A stretch of 64,000 bases of DNA from an uncultured Formosa sp. (GTDB lineage Bacteria > Bacteroidota > Bacteroidia > Flavobacteriales > Flavobacteriaceae), in NCBI RefSeq assembly GCF_947500765.1, contig NZ_CANMTH010000001.1:248001-312000 (forward strand). The letters are read 5' to 3'. Numbering within the stretch: position 1 is the first letter of the stretch; every line of letters begins with the position of its first letter. Positions 25,701 to 34,823 of the stretch are shown here, piece after piece. Below the pieces are notes generated by a model. It ran no database searches. It was given only the letters and a program-made list of their open reading frames with translations, and was not told the origin of the DNA. The translations under genes were made by a program, and so were the position numbers.

Positions 25701-26186
25701 ATGGCTATTCATAAACTTAATCTTGAAGACTTTCTAGAAGACGTCGATTACATTTTAATTGCCATACATAGTCGATTAGAAGATTATAGATTAGCGTATT
25801 ATTTAAACAAAAATTTAAATTTAAGTTTAACTAGAAGCGCTCAAGATGTAGATTATGAATATTTTTCAGCTGCTTATTCCATTTTTGAGTGGAAGGACGA
25901 AATTAATTTAATTACATATAATTTAGTGTCCAATATATGTAAACGCGAAGAAGATAGCTTACAAAGCTCTGGTTCTCTGTTTGCAAATGAAGAAAAAATT
26001 ATAAAGTCTTATAACTTAATTCCTGAGTTAAAAAATGTAGATTATTTAATGAAGATTACGAAAGAAGACTTACAAATAAGTGAACAATTAATAGTGAACA
26101 AGATCCAAGAAATACCTCAAGTTATTACAACTTATACGGTAAATGTGGATCAGATAAAATCTAAAGACAATTTAATTTTTAATTAA
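25701..26186 (+). CDS. IPExxxVDY family protein
   Basis: A 161-residue cytoplasmic protein of unknown function named after its IPELKNVDY motif, near residue 110 here. It begins MAIHKLNLEDFLEDVDYILIAIHS; the ATG two codons earlier (25695) is equally possible, while the start further upstream is unlikely. The protein is acidic with no membrane segment. In Bacteroidota this gene sits beside pyruvate kinase and the acpP-fabF-rnc genes, as here: its TAA overlaps the pyk ATG by one base, so translation is probably coupled. Confidence 0.85.
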   Translation: MAIHKLNLEDFLEDVDYILIAIHSRLEDYRLAYYLNKNLNLSLTRSAQDVDYEYFSAAYSIFEWKDEINLITYNLVSNICKREEDSLQSSGSLFANEEKIIKSYNLIPELKNVDYLMKITKEDLQISEQLIVNKIQEIPQVITTYTVNVDQIKSKDNLIFN

Positions 26187-27628
26187 TGTTGAAAAGAAAG
26201 AAGACCAAAATAGTGGCCACGTTAGGGCCAGCGACGAGTACGAAAGAAGTTTTAAAAGGCATGTTAGACGAAGGTGTCGATGTGTTTAGAATTAATTTTT
26301 CTCATGCTGATTATACTGATGTAGAAGAGCGTATTAAAATGATTCGTGATTTAAACGAAGAATTCGGTTACAATGCTGCAATACTAGGAGATCTACAAGG
26401 TCCAAAACTTCGTGTAGGTGTCATGAAAGAAGAAGTGTTTGTAAGCCCTGGAGATGAAATCATTTTTGCTACTGGCGAAAGATTTGAAGGAACCAAGGAA
26501 CGTGTTTACATGACTTATAAGCAATTCCCACAAGATGCTAAACCAGGCGAACGTATTCTTCTAGACGATGGTAAATTACTTTTTGAAGTTGTTTCAAGTA
26601 ACAATGTAGATGAAGTAACTGCAAGGGTTGTACAAGGAGGTCCTTTAAAATCTAAAAAAGGAGTAAACTTACCTAATACAAATATCTCTCAACCAGCACT
26701 TACAGAGAAAGATATAGAAGATGCTATTTTTGCTATTAAAATGAAGGTAGACTGGATGGCTTTGTCATTTGTACGTCATGCTGAAGATTTAATGCAATTA
26801 CAGGAGCTTATTAAAGAACATAGTGATGATAAAATTCCAATTATTGCTAAAATTGAAAAACCAGAAGCGGTAGAAAATATCGATAAAATTGTTGCGTATT
26901 GCGATGGTTTAATGGTGGCTCGTGGTGATTTAGGTGTTGAAATTCCTGCAGAAGAAGTACCATTAATTCAAAAGCAATTAGTGTTATGTGCTAAAAAAGC
27001 AAGAATTCCAGTAATTATTGCAACGCAAATGATGGAGACTATGATAGATAGTTTAACTCCAACACGTGCTGAGGTTAATGATGTAGCAAACTCTGTAATG
27101 GATGGTGCTGATGCTGTTATGCTTTCTGGAGAAACTTCTGTTGGTCAATATCCAATTGAAGTAATCAAGAAAATGTCTAATATTATTAAAAGTGTAGAAG
27201 ATTCACCACTTATTAAAGTGCCACAATCTCCTCCGCATATTCGTACAAAACGTTACATTACTAAAGCTATTTGTTTTCATGCAGCTAATATGGCTAATGA
27301 AATTAATGCTCAAGCTATATCTACATTAACAAATAGTGGTTATACAGCATTCCAAATTTCTGCTTGGAGACCATCTGCTCACATTTTAGTATTTACATCT
27401 AACAAACGTATCTTAACGCAATTAAATTTATTGTGGGGTGTTAAGGCACTTTACTATGATAAATTTGTTAGTACAGATGAAACTATTGAAGACGTAAACA
27501 AGCTGGCTTGTGCTAAAGGGTATTTAGAAGAAGGAGATATGGTAATTAGTTTAGCTGCCATGCCTATTCATGAAAAAGGAATGGTAAATACATTACGTGT
27601 TACAGAAATTACAAAGAGTAAACTATAA
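26186..27628 (+). CDS. pyk: Pyruvate kinase
   Basis: A 480-residue glycolytic enzyme that converts phosphoenolpyruvate and ADP to pyruvate and ATP. The start KIVATLGPATSTKE, substrate residues in FRINFSHADY, the active-site lysine motif IIAKIEKPEAVENID, the ARGDLGVEIP loop and the SGETSVGQYP turn are all visible. The C-terminal allosteric domain is present at normal length. The start codon overlaps the previous stop (TAATG). A strong terminator follows 30 bp after the stop. Confidence 0.98.
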   Translation: MLKRKKTKIVATLGPATSTKEVLKGMLDEGVDVFRINFSHADYTDVEERIKMIRDLNEEFGYNAAILGDLQGPKLRVGVMKEEVFVSPGDEIIFATGERFEGTKERVYMTYKQFPQDAKPGERILLDDGKLLFEVVSSNNVDEVTARVVQGGPLKSKKGVNLPNTNISQPALTEKDIEDAIFAIKMKVDWMALSFVRHAEDLMQLQELIKEHSDDKIPIIAKIEKPEAVENIDKIVAYCDGLMVARGDLGVEIPAEEVPLIQKQLVLCAKKARIPVIIATQMMETMIDSLTPTRAEVNDVANSVMDGADAVMLSGETSVGQYPIEVIKKMSNIIKSVEDSPLIKVPQSPPHIRTKRYITKAICFHAANMANEINAQAISTLTNSGYTAFQISAWRPSAHILVFTSNKRILTQLNLLWGVKALYYDKFVSTDETIEDVNKLACAKGYLEEGDMVISLAAMPIHEKGMVNTLRVTEITKSKL

Positions 27629-27658
27629 TATTTACATATAGGTATAATACTATATAAA

Positions 27659-27694
27659 AGCCTCATTAACATACGTTAATGAGGCTTCTTTTTT
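27659..27694 (+). terminator. Terminator of pyk
   Basis: Perfect 12-bp stem (AGCCTCATTAAC / GTTAATGAGGCT) around loop ATAC, then CTTTTTT: a textbook intrinsic terminator for the plus strand. Confidence 0.92.
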
Positions 27695-27731
27695 GATTAA
27701 TAAAAAAACAGAAAGTTGTTTTCCGTTTTAT

Positions 27732-29075
27732 TTAGAATACACCAATAAAGTGACTTCCTTCTACGTTTACTAATTCTGCACCTTTAGTAACTTCTCCAGT
27801 TTCTGTTTCTACAGCATAAATGTTTCCGTTTTCGCCAACTGGTGCTTGTGTTAGGTATATTTCTGTTCCGTCTACAACAAAACCTTGGTATTGGAATAAG
27901 TAAAAATCAGGATCGTAAGGAATTGCATCAATTTTTTGAGCTGTTTTAGCGTTTAAATCTGCAAGAGCAAAGAAGCCTTGAGCTCCTGCTACACCTTCAG
28001 CAGATCCGTCATGACGATATGCAATTACAGCTTTACCATTTGCAGCTGGTCTCCATGCTAAAATGTATGCACCTTCTATTCCTAAAGCTTCATCTAAATT
28101 GAAGTCGTAAGAATCATCATATTCATTATCAGCATCAATTTTTAAGATATAAGATCCTTCTGGATCACTTTGATTTGCTTGGTATACGCTTCCATTATAT
28201 TCGAAAGCGTTAATACTACGGTATCCGTTTGTATTACCATGACCTACAGTAGATGTGATTACCGATGGGTTTAATAAAGATGGGTAGTCTAAAATGATTG
28301 TTTTAGATCCTAATATTTCATAATCACTTTCACTTTCTGTAGTGGCAGGATCAATTTTACTTAAACGTGCACCAATATATAATTTATCTCCAGCTTCGTT
28401 TAATGTAGGCATATCAATTCTAGAAATATAGTATCCAGCAGCTTCTTCTTCTTCACTTAAAGCCACACTATGCTCTTGAAAGTTATTGATTAATGAGTTT
28501 TCTAAATCTAAGGTTACAACACCAATTGTAGCATCTGTACGTGTGTAATCTCCATTGTCGTCAAATTCATTTTCGTTAGATACATATACTGCTGCTCCAG
28601 TTTGGTCTCCGTCGAATAATTTAATCCATCTTGGAGCTGTTCCTACATAAGGCGCAATACTAATTTCTGAACCTGTTTGTGTGAATGTTTGTCCACCTTC
28701 TACAGTATATTTAGTGTAGTTTCCTCCTGTATCTCCAGCGTAACTAATATTAAACATTGTGTTTCCGTCTTCAGAAGATTGTAATCTGGCAGTTCTGTTA
28801 GACGGTACTATAAATCCGTTATCAAAAGGCTCTATAGATACAGTTGGGTCTTTAGCATCGTCACTATTAATCGAATAAATTAATGTACCTCCATTACCAT
28901 CTCCTGGATCGTCTCCCATTCTTGCTGCAGCTACGGTTATCCATCTTGTTCCATCTGTAGGGTCAGGATCTGGGTCTATTGTTTTTTCCGTATCGTCACT
29001 ACTGCATGAAGTAAAAAGGCCAATGGTTAATGCTATGGCACTAAGTAATTTGTAATTTGAAATATTGTGTTTCAT
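27732..29075 (-). CDS. DUF4374 lipoprotein, partner of a TonB receptor
   Basis: A 447-residue lipoprotein: the signal peptide ends in a lipobox at GLFTSC, so the Cys is the lipidated residue. A DPDPDP linker follows, then a repeated beta-strand body that looks like a propeller (repeating blocks ending in AVIAYRHDG and VYQANQSDPEG-like turns). DUF4374 proteins regularly accompany TonB-dependent siderophore or heme receptors in Bacteroidota, as here, 23 bp behind the receptor gene. It probably sits at the outer membrane and binds the imported iron compound or helps capture it; this role is inference. Confidence 0.9.
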   Translation of the reverse strand: MKHNISNYKLLSAIALTIGLFTSCSSDDTEKTIDPDPDPTDGTRWITVAAARMGDDPGDGNGGTLIYSINSDDAKDPTVSIEPFDNGFIVPSNRTARLQSSEDGNTMFNISYAGDTGGNYTKYTVEGGQTFTQTGSEISIAPYVGTAPRWIKLFDGDQTGAAVYVSNENEFDDNGDYTRTDATIGVVTLDLENSLINNFQEHSVALSEEEEAAGYYISRIDMPTLNEAGDKLYIGARLSKIDPATTESESDYEILGSKTIILDYPSLLNPSVITSTVGHGNTNGYRSINAFEYNGSVYQANQSDPEGSYILKIDADNEYDDSYDFNLDEALGIEGAYILAWRPAANGKAVIAYRHDGSAEGVAGAQGFFALADLNAKTAQKIDAIPYDPDFYLFQYQGFVVDGTEIYLTQAPVGENGNIYAVETETGEVTKGAELVNVEGSHFIGVF

Positions 29076-29098
29076 ATTATAATTATTTGTTGTAGTTA

Positions 29099-31525
29099 TT
29101 AAAATTTATTGATTGTGTAATTTAATTTTAGGTAAAAGGCTCTTCCAGGTTTTTGTACAGATAGGTTATCATATACAGCTTCATCAAATATGTTTTTGAT
29201 ATCAAAACTTACAACTAGGTTGTTGTTTGGAAAAGAATAACTCGCTCCGAAATCTTGAGATAATTGTTGAGGTACTAAAAAGAATTCGTCTCCTACTGTG
29301 TTAGATCCTTGAGCAGTTAGGTATGAGAACTCATCAGTAAAGTACATTGTGTAAAACAGGTTGAGTTGTGAGTTTTTTTGAATAAGATCTTTAAATGAAT
29401 AACGTAAACTTCCATTCATAGTAAAAAATGGTGTGTTCGGAATATCTATTTCTGTGCCAAGAGCGGTTTCTGTAGTTAAATCGAAATGCGAGATATTAAA
29501 GTTGAAACCAAAATTATTATTATAGTTATAATTTAATTGAGCATCTATGCCTTTAGATTTTGCATTCCCTTGGTTTACATATACTATTGTTTCGTCGTCT
29601 ATATTTAAGGAGGTTTCAATAGGCAAACCAATGCGATCAGTTATATCTCTAATAAACAGATTTGTTGAAATTGAAAAGTCATGTTTTTTAATTTTAAACG
29701 CTCCAAATCTAAATCCTAAATTGTAATTTTTACTGGTTTCTGGTCTAATACTTGGGTTGGCAACTACATTGTCTCCATCGTTTCCAAATACTTCAGTTTC
29801 GTCTGGTAAACGGATAGCCTTTTCAGCAGATGTTAATAAGGATACATTTGATAGAATGTCGTAAGACACAGCAAAGCCATAGCCATTATCTTTATTGTCA
29901 CTTTTTGTAATTTCATCTACAATTTGATCGTTTCCATTGGTATCTTCTTCTATATCAGGGTCTATGTTTATAGTTTTTTGCTGATAGTGTTTTCTAAACA
30001 CATTTGCTTTTAATTTGTTATCAAAAGCACTAAACTCGTAGGTTAAAGAATAAATGTTTTTATGTAAATCTCGAGTTCCTATGAAAGTGTTTTCTAATAC
30101 AGATAATAAGACATCACTATCTTCTCTGTCTATTCCCGTATAGACGTGGTTAAGTAATACTTTATGTTGTTTATTTATTTCATAAGATACTCCTGTTCTT
30201 AAAGAAGCTACATGTCTTTTAATTGTTGCCAATGTTGGTCCGCCTTCTTGTTGTGAGCCCCAAGTGTATTGGTATTCGTCTCCTTTATAATCAATAGCTC
30301 TATCGCCATTCCAACTATACGCCCAAGCTACAGTATCGTTTACAACACGGTTTCTTGTCCCGTATAAACCATGTACGTTTACATCTAAGCCTTCAGTAAA
30401 AAGATCTTTCTTTTGGTATGTTAAGCTTCCTAGTAATGCATCAGATTCTAAAAACCGATCTTTATAAGGTGTGATAGTCATAAAAGCACCATGTTGCACT
30501 TCTTTGTAATCATCAGATCCTGTTAATCCAACAAAAAATTGATCGGCCCACTTAACATCAGTATACCCTAATTGTAACATTCCGCCTAAAGATTTATAGG
30601 CATCGTTAAATCGTCTTGCTGTAATTGGTGTTTGTACGCCACCTAATCCAGTAACCACTACGCTTCTTCCTGAAACTTTATAATCGTTATCGGAGTAATT
30701 ATAAAAACCAGAAGCTTTTACTGTAAATCCAGATTCATCAAAACGATATAAACCATTAATACTTGTTTGTAGTGTGTTGAATGAACCGTAAGAAATTGAT
30801 GCATTTAAATTATTTTTAGCGTCTTGTTTAAGCACAATATTTATAGCTCCACCTAAAGCATCGTCTGCTAAATAACCTGGGACTACTCCTTTATATACTT
30901 CAATACGTTCAATCATTGCTGGAGGTATGCTATTTAGACTAAACGAAGAACCATAAATAGAAATCGGGATACCATCAATAAAAATACGCACAGCGCTTCC
31001 GGATAATCCATTTAAGCTGTATTGTACATCAGATCCTAAACCTCCATTTTGTCTTATATTTACACCAACACTGGTTTTTAATAATTCATTGGTTTGAATA
31101 TTTCGTATACCAGCTTCTTTGGTTTCTATAACATTAACCGAGAATCCTTTATCTTCTATTTTTTGCTTAGTGGTCTGCGATTTTACTAATACTTCATCTA
31201 AATTTTGGTATTCAGCAAATTTTAATATGGTGTTGTGTGTTTTGTTTTCAGAATTATGAGAAACTTGTATTGTTTTAGAATTTGCATTTAAAGAAATAAT
31301 TTGAATGTTATACGATCCAAAAGCCACATTCTTAAAACGATAATTACCATTAAAATCTGTAGTTGTTTCTTTAGTAAGATTTTTACCTGTTAATATAATA
31401 TGAGCTCCTAGTACAGGTTCTGTAGTATCGAAAACGATGTGTCCTTTTAAATCTTCGTTTTGTGCTATAGCAACACCACTAATTAAAAATAGTAAAGCGG
31501 TTAATTGTCTTTTTATCAAGAGCAT
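29099..31525 (-). CDS. TonB-dependent receptor, probably iron compound uptake
   Basis: An 808-residue outer-membrane receptor. Signal peptide about 1-21 (GVAIAQ); a carboxypeptidase-regulatory-like domain about 24-105; a plug domain (about 120-235) with IRNIQTNELLKTSVGVNIRQ and the YLADDALGGAINIVLK end; then a 22-strand-type barrel finishing in an aromatic residue (Phe808). It imports a substrate with energy from TonB. The ligand is unknown. The DUF4374 lipoprotein gene downstream and the operator shared with the PepSY reductase operon point to ferric siderophore or heme. The operator sits between the -33 and -7 promoter elements. Confidence 0.92.
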   Translation of the reverse strand: MLLIKRQLTALLFLISGVAIAQNEDLKGHIVFDTTEPVLGAHIILTGKNLTKETTTDFNGNYRFKNVAFGSYNIQIISLNANSKTIQVSHNSENKTHNTILKFAEYQNLDEVLVKSQTTKQKIEDKGFSVNVIETKEAGIRNIQTNELLKTSVGVNIRQNGGLGSDVQYSLNGLSGSAVRIFIDGIPISIYGSSFSLNSIPPAMIERIEVYKGVVPGYLADDALGGAINIVLKQDAKNNLNASISYGSFNTLQTSINGLYRFDESGFTVKASGFYNYSDNDYKVSGRSVVVTGLGGVQTPITARRFNDAYKSLGGMLQLGYTDVKWADQFFVGLTGSDDYKEVQHGAFMTITPYKDRFLESDALLGSLTYQKKDLFTEGLDVNVHGLYGTRNRVVNDTVAWAYSWNGDRAIDYKGDEYQYTWGSQQEGGPTLATIKRHVASLRTGVSYEINKQHKVLLNHVYTGIDREDSDVLLSVLENTFIGTRDLHKNIYSLTYEFSAFDNKLKANVFRKHYQQKTINIDPDIEEDTNGNDQIVDEITKSDNKDNGYGFAVSYDILSNVSLLTSAEKAIRLPDETEVFGNDGDNVVANPSIRPETSKNYNLGFRFGAFKIKKHDFSISTNLFIRDITDRIGLPIETSLNIDDETIVYVNQGNAKSKGIDAQLNYNYNNNFGFNFNISHFDLTTETALGTEIDIPNTPFFTMNGSLRYSFKDLIQKNSQLNLFYTMYFTDEFSYLTAQGSNTVGDEFFLVPQQLSQDFGASYSFPNNNLVVSFDIKNIFDEAVYDNLSVQKPGRAFYLKLNYTINKF

Positions 31526-31542
31526 TATTATTTATTTTCGAG

Positions 31543-31550
31543 CAAAATTA
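31543..31550 (-). promoter_or_regulatory. -7 promoter element of the TonB receptor operon
   Basis: TAATTTTG on the minus strand, an exact TAnnTTTG match 17 bp upstream of the ATG. A TTTG about 19 bp further upstream can serve as the -33 element. Confidence 0.65.
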
Positions 31551-31553
31551 ACC

Positions 31554-31576
31554 TTATTTAGACTAAGTACAAATAA
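31554..31576. promoter_or_regulatory. Probable iron-regulator operator
   Basis: Inverted repeat TTATTTAGACT-A-AGTACAAATAA (9 of 11 positions match). It lies in the spacer between the -33 and -7 elements of the TonB receptor promoter, the usual place for a repressor site. The left half recurs twice ahead of the DUF6607 operon. A Fur- or DtxR-type repressor is the obvious candidate. Confidence 0.6.
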
Positions 31577-31753
31577 AAATAACAGATTTGAGGATAATTT
31601 TACAACTGTAGTAATTTGATAGATTTAATTTAATAAGAATGATTCTAAATTGAGTATTCCGTAAATGAATGTGTTGTTAAGTAAGAATTATTTATTCTAT
31701 TTAAGTATTTAAATAGTAATTGTAGTATTATGAAGATGAAAGAGACTTGAAAA

Positions 31754-32854
31754 CTAAAACTGAAATTTTAATTGAACGCTAATGCTCTCTTGCTCTGTTT
31801 TATTATTTGGTTTTTCTGTATTCAAATTTGAAATAGAGATTCCTAACAACCGTACAGAATTGGTTAATTTTTCTTGAATAAGTAGTGATTTTACAGTATC
31901 CATTATTAAAGCGGCATCACTAATAAAATAATGCAATGTTTTGCTTCGGGTTTGCAAAGTAAAATCACTGTATTTAATTTTAAGTGTAATGGTTTTTCCA
32001 GCGACTTTGTTTTTTTTTAATCGTTTAGAGACTTCTATTGCAATAAGTTCAAGTTTTTCAAGCATGAAAATTTCACTCGATAAATTTTCACTAAAGGTGC
32101 GTTCTGCTGCTAACGATTTTCTAATACGATTTGGTTTGACTTCGCTATTGTGAATGCCGCGAACCACATGGTAATAATATCTTCCAGATTTTCCGAAATG
32201 AGAATCTAAATATTCAATAGATTTAGATTTTAAATCTTTACCTGTATATATACCTAATTGATACATTTTTTCTGCAGTCACTTTTCCAACGCCATAAAAC
32301 TTCCGAACATCTAAATCTTCTAAAAACACTAAAACATCTTCTGGGTTAACTGTTTTTTGTCCGTTAGGTTTGTTGTAATCGCTAGCGACTTTTGCAATAA
32401 ATTTATTGATAGAAATTCCTGCCGAGGCTGTTAAACCGACTTCTTTAAAAATACGAGATCTAATTTCTTCAGCAATAAGTGATGCGCTAGGGTTTCCTTT
32501 TTTATTAATGGTAACATCTAAATAGGCTTCATCTAAAGATAAGGGCTCTACCAAGTCTGTATAATCGAAAAATATTTTTCTAATTTGCTTAGAGATTTCC
32601 CGATAACGATCAAAACGCGGTTTAACAAAAATTAATTCTGGACAATTACGTTTTGCCTGAATACCACTCATGGCACTTTTAACTCCAAATTTTCTTGCTT
32701 CGTAACTGGCTGCACTAACAACACCTCGTTTTTCACTTCCGCCAACCGCTATGGCTTTACCTTTTAGCTCAGGAACATCCATTTGTTCTACAGATGCGTA
32801 AAAGGCATCCATATCAACATGAATAATTTTTCTTAAAGGAAAATCTGACTCCAT
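31754..32854 (-). CDS. dinB: DNA polymerase IV
   Basis: A 366-residue Y-family polymerase for translesion synthesis. The catalytic acidic motifs HVDMDAFYASVEQ and SLDEAYLDVT are both present. The fingers region, a helix-hairpin-helix thumb (YGVGKVTAEKMYQLGIYTG) and a little-finger domain follow. A C-terminal tail ending KFQF could be a sliding-clamp binding peptide, which is a weaker inference. Two exact TAnnTTTG sequences lie upstream on the minus strand (32909-32916 and 32935-32942). No SOS box was identified. Confidence 0.95.
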   Translation of the reverse strand: MESDFPLRKIIHVDMDAFYASVEQMDVPELKGKAIAVGGSEKRGVVSAASYEARKFGVKSAMSGIQAKRNCPELIFVKPRFDRYREISKQIRKIFFDYTDLVEPLSLDEAYLDVTINKKGNPSASLIAEEIRSRIFKEVGLTASAGISINKFIAKVASDYNKPNGQKTVNPEDVLVFLEDLDVRKFYGVGKVTAEKMYQLGIYTGKDLKSKSIEYLDSHFGKSGRYYYHVVRGIHNSEVKPNRIRKSLAAERTFSENLSSEIFMLEKLELIAIEVSKRLKKNKVAGKTITLKIKYSDFTLQTRSKTLHYFISDAALIMDTVKSLLIQEKLTNSVRLLGISISNLNTEKPNNKTEQESISVQLKFQF

Positions 32855-32908
32855 AAATTAGTGTAGCTATGCTATGGTTTATTGCGCTGTGTTTTGTATA
32901 CTATTACA

Positions 32909-32916
32909 CAAATTTA
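32909..32916 (-). promoter_or_regulatory. -7 promoter element of dinB
   Basis: TAAATTTG on the minus strand, 54 bp upstream of the dinB ATG. A second match, TATATTTG, lies at 32935-32942 on the same strand. Confidence 0.5.
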
Positions 32917-32946
32917 TAATAACTTTATTAAAGCAAATATAAACTT

Positions 32947-33624
32947 ATGGGTAAAACAGCTATAGTATTAGGAGCGACAGGTTTAACAGGTGAAAATTTA
33001 CTAGAGAAACTTTTAAATGATAGCGACTATAGTAGAATTGTCTTGTTTAGTAGGTCGGCTTGTGGGATAAAGCATTCTAAAATTACAGAGTATTTAATAG
33101 ATATGTTTGAATTAGATAATTATAAAACGTTATTTCGGGCAGATGTGGTGTTTTGTTGCATTGGTACTACGCAATCTAAAACACCGGATAAAGCAATATA
33201 TCATAAAATAGATTATGGTATTCCTGTAGCCGCAGCCAATTTATGTGTAAAAAATAATATAGATCGTTTTATATGTATTTCTGCATTAGGCGCAAATTCA
33301 ACAAGTAAGGTTTTTTATAACAGAACTAAAGGCGAAATGGAAGCTGTTGTGTTATCTTTAAAGATAAAACATACATATTTGCTTCAGCCATCTTTAATTG
33401 TGGGTTCTAGAAAAGAGTTTAGATTTGGTGAAGTTATGGGTAAAATGGTAATGAAAGTTTTGTCGCCATTATTTAGAGGAAGTCTTAAAAAATATAAACC
33501 AATAGAATCTAAAACAATAGCATCTGCTATGCTTTGGTTAGCAGAACAAGGCTACGAATTACAATGTATACCTTCAGAAAATATAAAAGAGATCGCAAAA
33601 ATATATGATAGAAATAGAGCGTAA
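32947..33624 (+). CDS. NAD(P)-binding Rossmann oxidoreductase (HTATIP2-like)
   Basis: A 225-residue atypical short-chain dehydrogenase. The nucleotide-binding motif is GATGLTGENLLEKLL at residues 8-22, followed by DVVFCCIGTTQSKTPDKA. The body ends in LQPSLIVGSRKEFRFGE, a stretch typical of the HTATIP2/NAD(P)H-binding group. The classical YxxxK dyad is replaced by the YNRTKGEME segment (Tyr and Lys still at the right spacing). The substrate is unknown. It overlaps the CYTH gene by 20 bp, so the two are translated from one message. Confidence 0.85.
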   Translation: MGKTAIVLGATGLTGENLLEKLLNDSDYSRIVLFSRSACGIKHSKITEYLIDMFELDNYKTLFRADVVFCCIGTTQSKTPDKAIYHKIDYGIPVAAANLCVKNNIDRFICISALGANSTSKVFYNRTKGEMEAVVLSLKIKHTYLLQPSLIVGSRKEFRFGEVMGKMVMKVLSPLFRGSLKKYKPIESKTIASAMLWLAEQGYELQCIPSENIKEIAKIYDRNRA

Positions 33625-34078
33625 ATTTTTAGTAAAATCTAATGATTTTAAAACAGAAGCTTTTAAACAAACAAAAATAATTCAAGGGTTTTTAAATACG
33701 GATAAAGAGCGAACCGTTCGTGTGCGATTAAAAGGAGATGAGGGATTTTTAACTGTAAAAGGTAAATCTACCAAAAATGGTTTAGAACGATTCGAATGGG
33801 AAAAACCTATCGATAAAACTGATGCTGAAGCACTTTTAAAATTGTGTGAAGAAGGTGTAATTGATAAAATTCGTTATGAAATTAAAATGAATCAACATAC
33901 TTTTGAAGTCGATGAGTTTTTTGGAGCTAATGAAGGATTAATAGTTGCAGAAATTGAATTAAGCTACCCTACAGAAGTGATTTCAAAACCACTTTGGTTG
34001 GGAGAAGAAGTGACCGGAGAAGTGAAATATTATAATTCGCAACTCAGTAAAAAACCTTTTAAAACTTGGAATACATGA
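33605..34078 (+). CDS. CYTH domain protein (triphosphate tunnel enzyme)
   Basis: A 157-residue protein that starts MIEIERKFLV: the ExExK motif (Glu3, Glu5, Lys7) of the CYTH superfamily. Further charged strands that line the tunnel are visible (TVRVRLKGDEGFLTVKG, KIRYEIKM, EVDEFFG, EIELSYP). Small bacterial CYTH proteins are inorganic triphosphatases or, less often, class IV adenylate cyclases; the short form here fits a triphosphatase better. It overlaps the upstream gene by 20 bp and the downstream lipoprotein start by ATGA. Confidence 0.9.
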   Translation: MIEIERKFLVKSNDFKTEAFKQTKIIQGFLNTDKERTVRVRLKGDEGFLTVKGKSTKNGLERFEWEKPIDKTDAEALLKLCEEGVIDKIRYEIKMNQHTFEVDEFFGANEGLIVAEIELSYPTEVISKPLWLGEEVTGEVKYYNSQLSKKPFKTWNT

Positions 34079-34620
34079 AATATTCAATACTTATAATTGC
34101 CATTTTAATACTTGTTAGTTGCAAGAAGAACGATAATTCAACGCCTTTAACTCAATCTGAAACAGATTCTATTGGTCAAGCAGATATGGCTATAGATTCA
34201 GTAAAAACAGCAGCGGTTATTAAGGTGCCTAAGAGCTATAACGAGATTAAAGCAGAATTAACGGCACAAGGTTTTGAAACTTACGATTATATAGATGAAG
34301 AAACTAAAGATACGCTTTTAATACAGCAGTACTTTATGGCTATTTTAAAAGGTGGAACTGTAAGAACGCAGAACGAAGAGGAAGCAAAGCAATTACAAGA
34401 CGAACATTTTGCATATTTAAATAAGATGTACGAGTTGGGCTATGCAGACATTTCTGGAGCTTTTGGTGATGAAGGTGATATGAGAGGTATTACTATTTAC
34501 AATGTACCTACTCAAAAAATGGCAGATAGTTTAGCGAAAGCAGATCCTATGGTAAAGTCTGGGCAATTAGATGTAGATGTTCATCCGTGGTGGTCTGCAA
34601 AAGGATATAATTTGCGTTAA
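34075..34620 (+). CDS. Lipoprotein with YCII-like domain
   Basis: A 181-residue protein. The start at 34075 overlaps the preceding TGA (ATGA) and gives a proper lipoprotein signal, MKYSILIIAILILVSC, with the lipidated Cys at residue 16. The body has a YCII-like pattern: YFMAILKGG, then QDEHFAYLNKMYELG, SGAFGD, a GITIYNV strand and SLAKADPMVKSGQL, ending HPWW. YCII domains are small ferredoxin-like folds, some with dehydrochlorinase-type active sites with a His-Asp pair. The export to the envelope is unusual for them. The function is unknown. Confidence 0.7.
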   Translation: MKYSILIIAILILVSCKKNDNSTPLTQSETDSIGQADMAIDSVKTAAVIKVPKSYNEIKAELTAQGFETYDYIDEETKDTLLIQQYFMAILKGGTVRTQNEEEAKQLQDEHFAYLNKMYELGYADISGAFGDEGDMRGITIYNVPTQKMADSLAKADPMVKSGQLDVDVHPWWSAKGYNLR

Positions 34621-34657
34621 AACGACTTGTTGTAAACGTTGTTTTTAATTTAAAATA

Positions 34658-34705
34658 AAACACCTTATTTCAATGCCAATTAAAACTGGTAGAAATAAAG
34701 TGTTT
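34658..34705. repeat. Hairpin between convergent genes
   Basis: AAACAC-c-TTATTTC and GAAATAA-a-GTGTTT form a 13-bp stem with one mismatch; the loop contains a small CCA/TGG pairing. It lies between the YCII-like gene and the convergent AlbA_2 gene and may end one or both transcripts, though it lacks a strong T run. Confidence 0.5.
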
Positions 34706-34823
34706 GTATGATAGTTGATTAATAGCTGCACAAATATATTATCTAATTAGCTTGTGTTGCCATAAAATATATGATTGGTATAATAATGTATGTAGTTGGT
34801 AGCTATTAGTGTGTGGTTAAATT

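Noticed and set aside
27725..27740. TTATTTAGAAT at the end of the DUF4374 gene as an operator
   Set aside because: It is coding sequence at the stop codon, away from any promoter.
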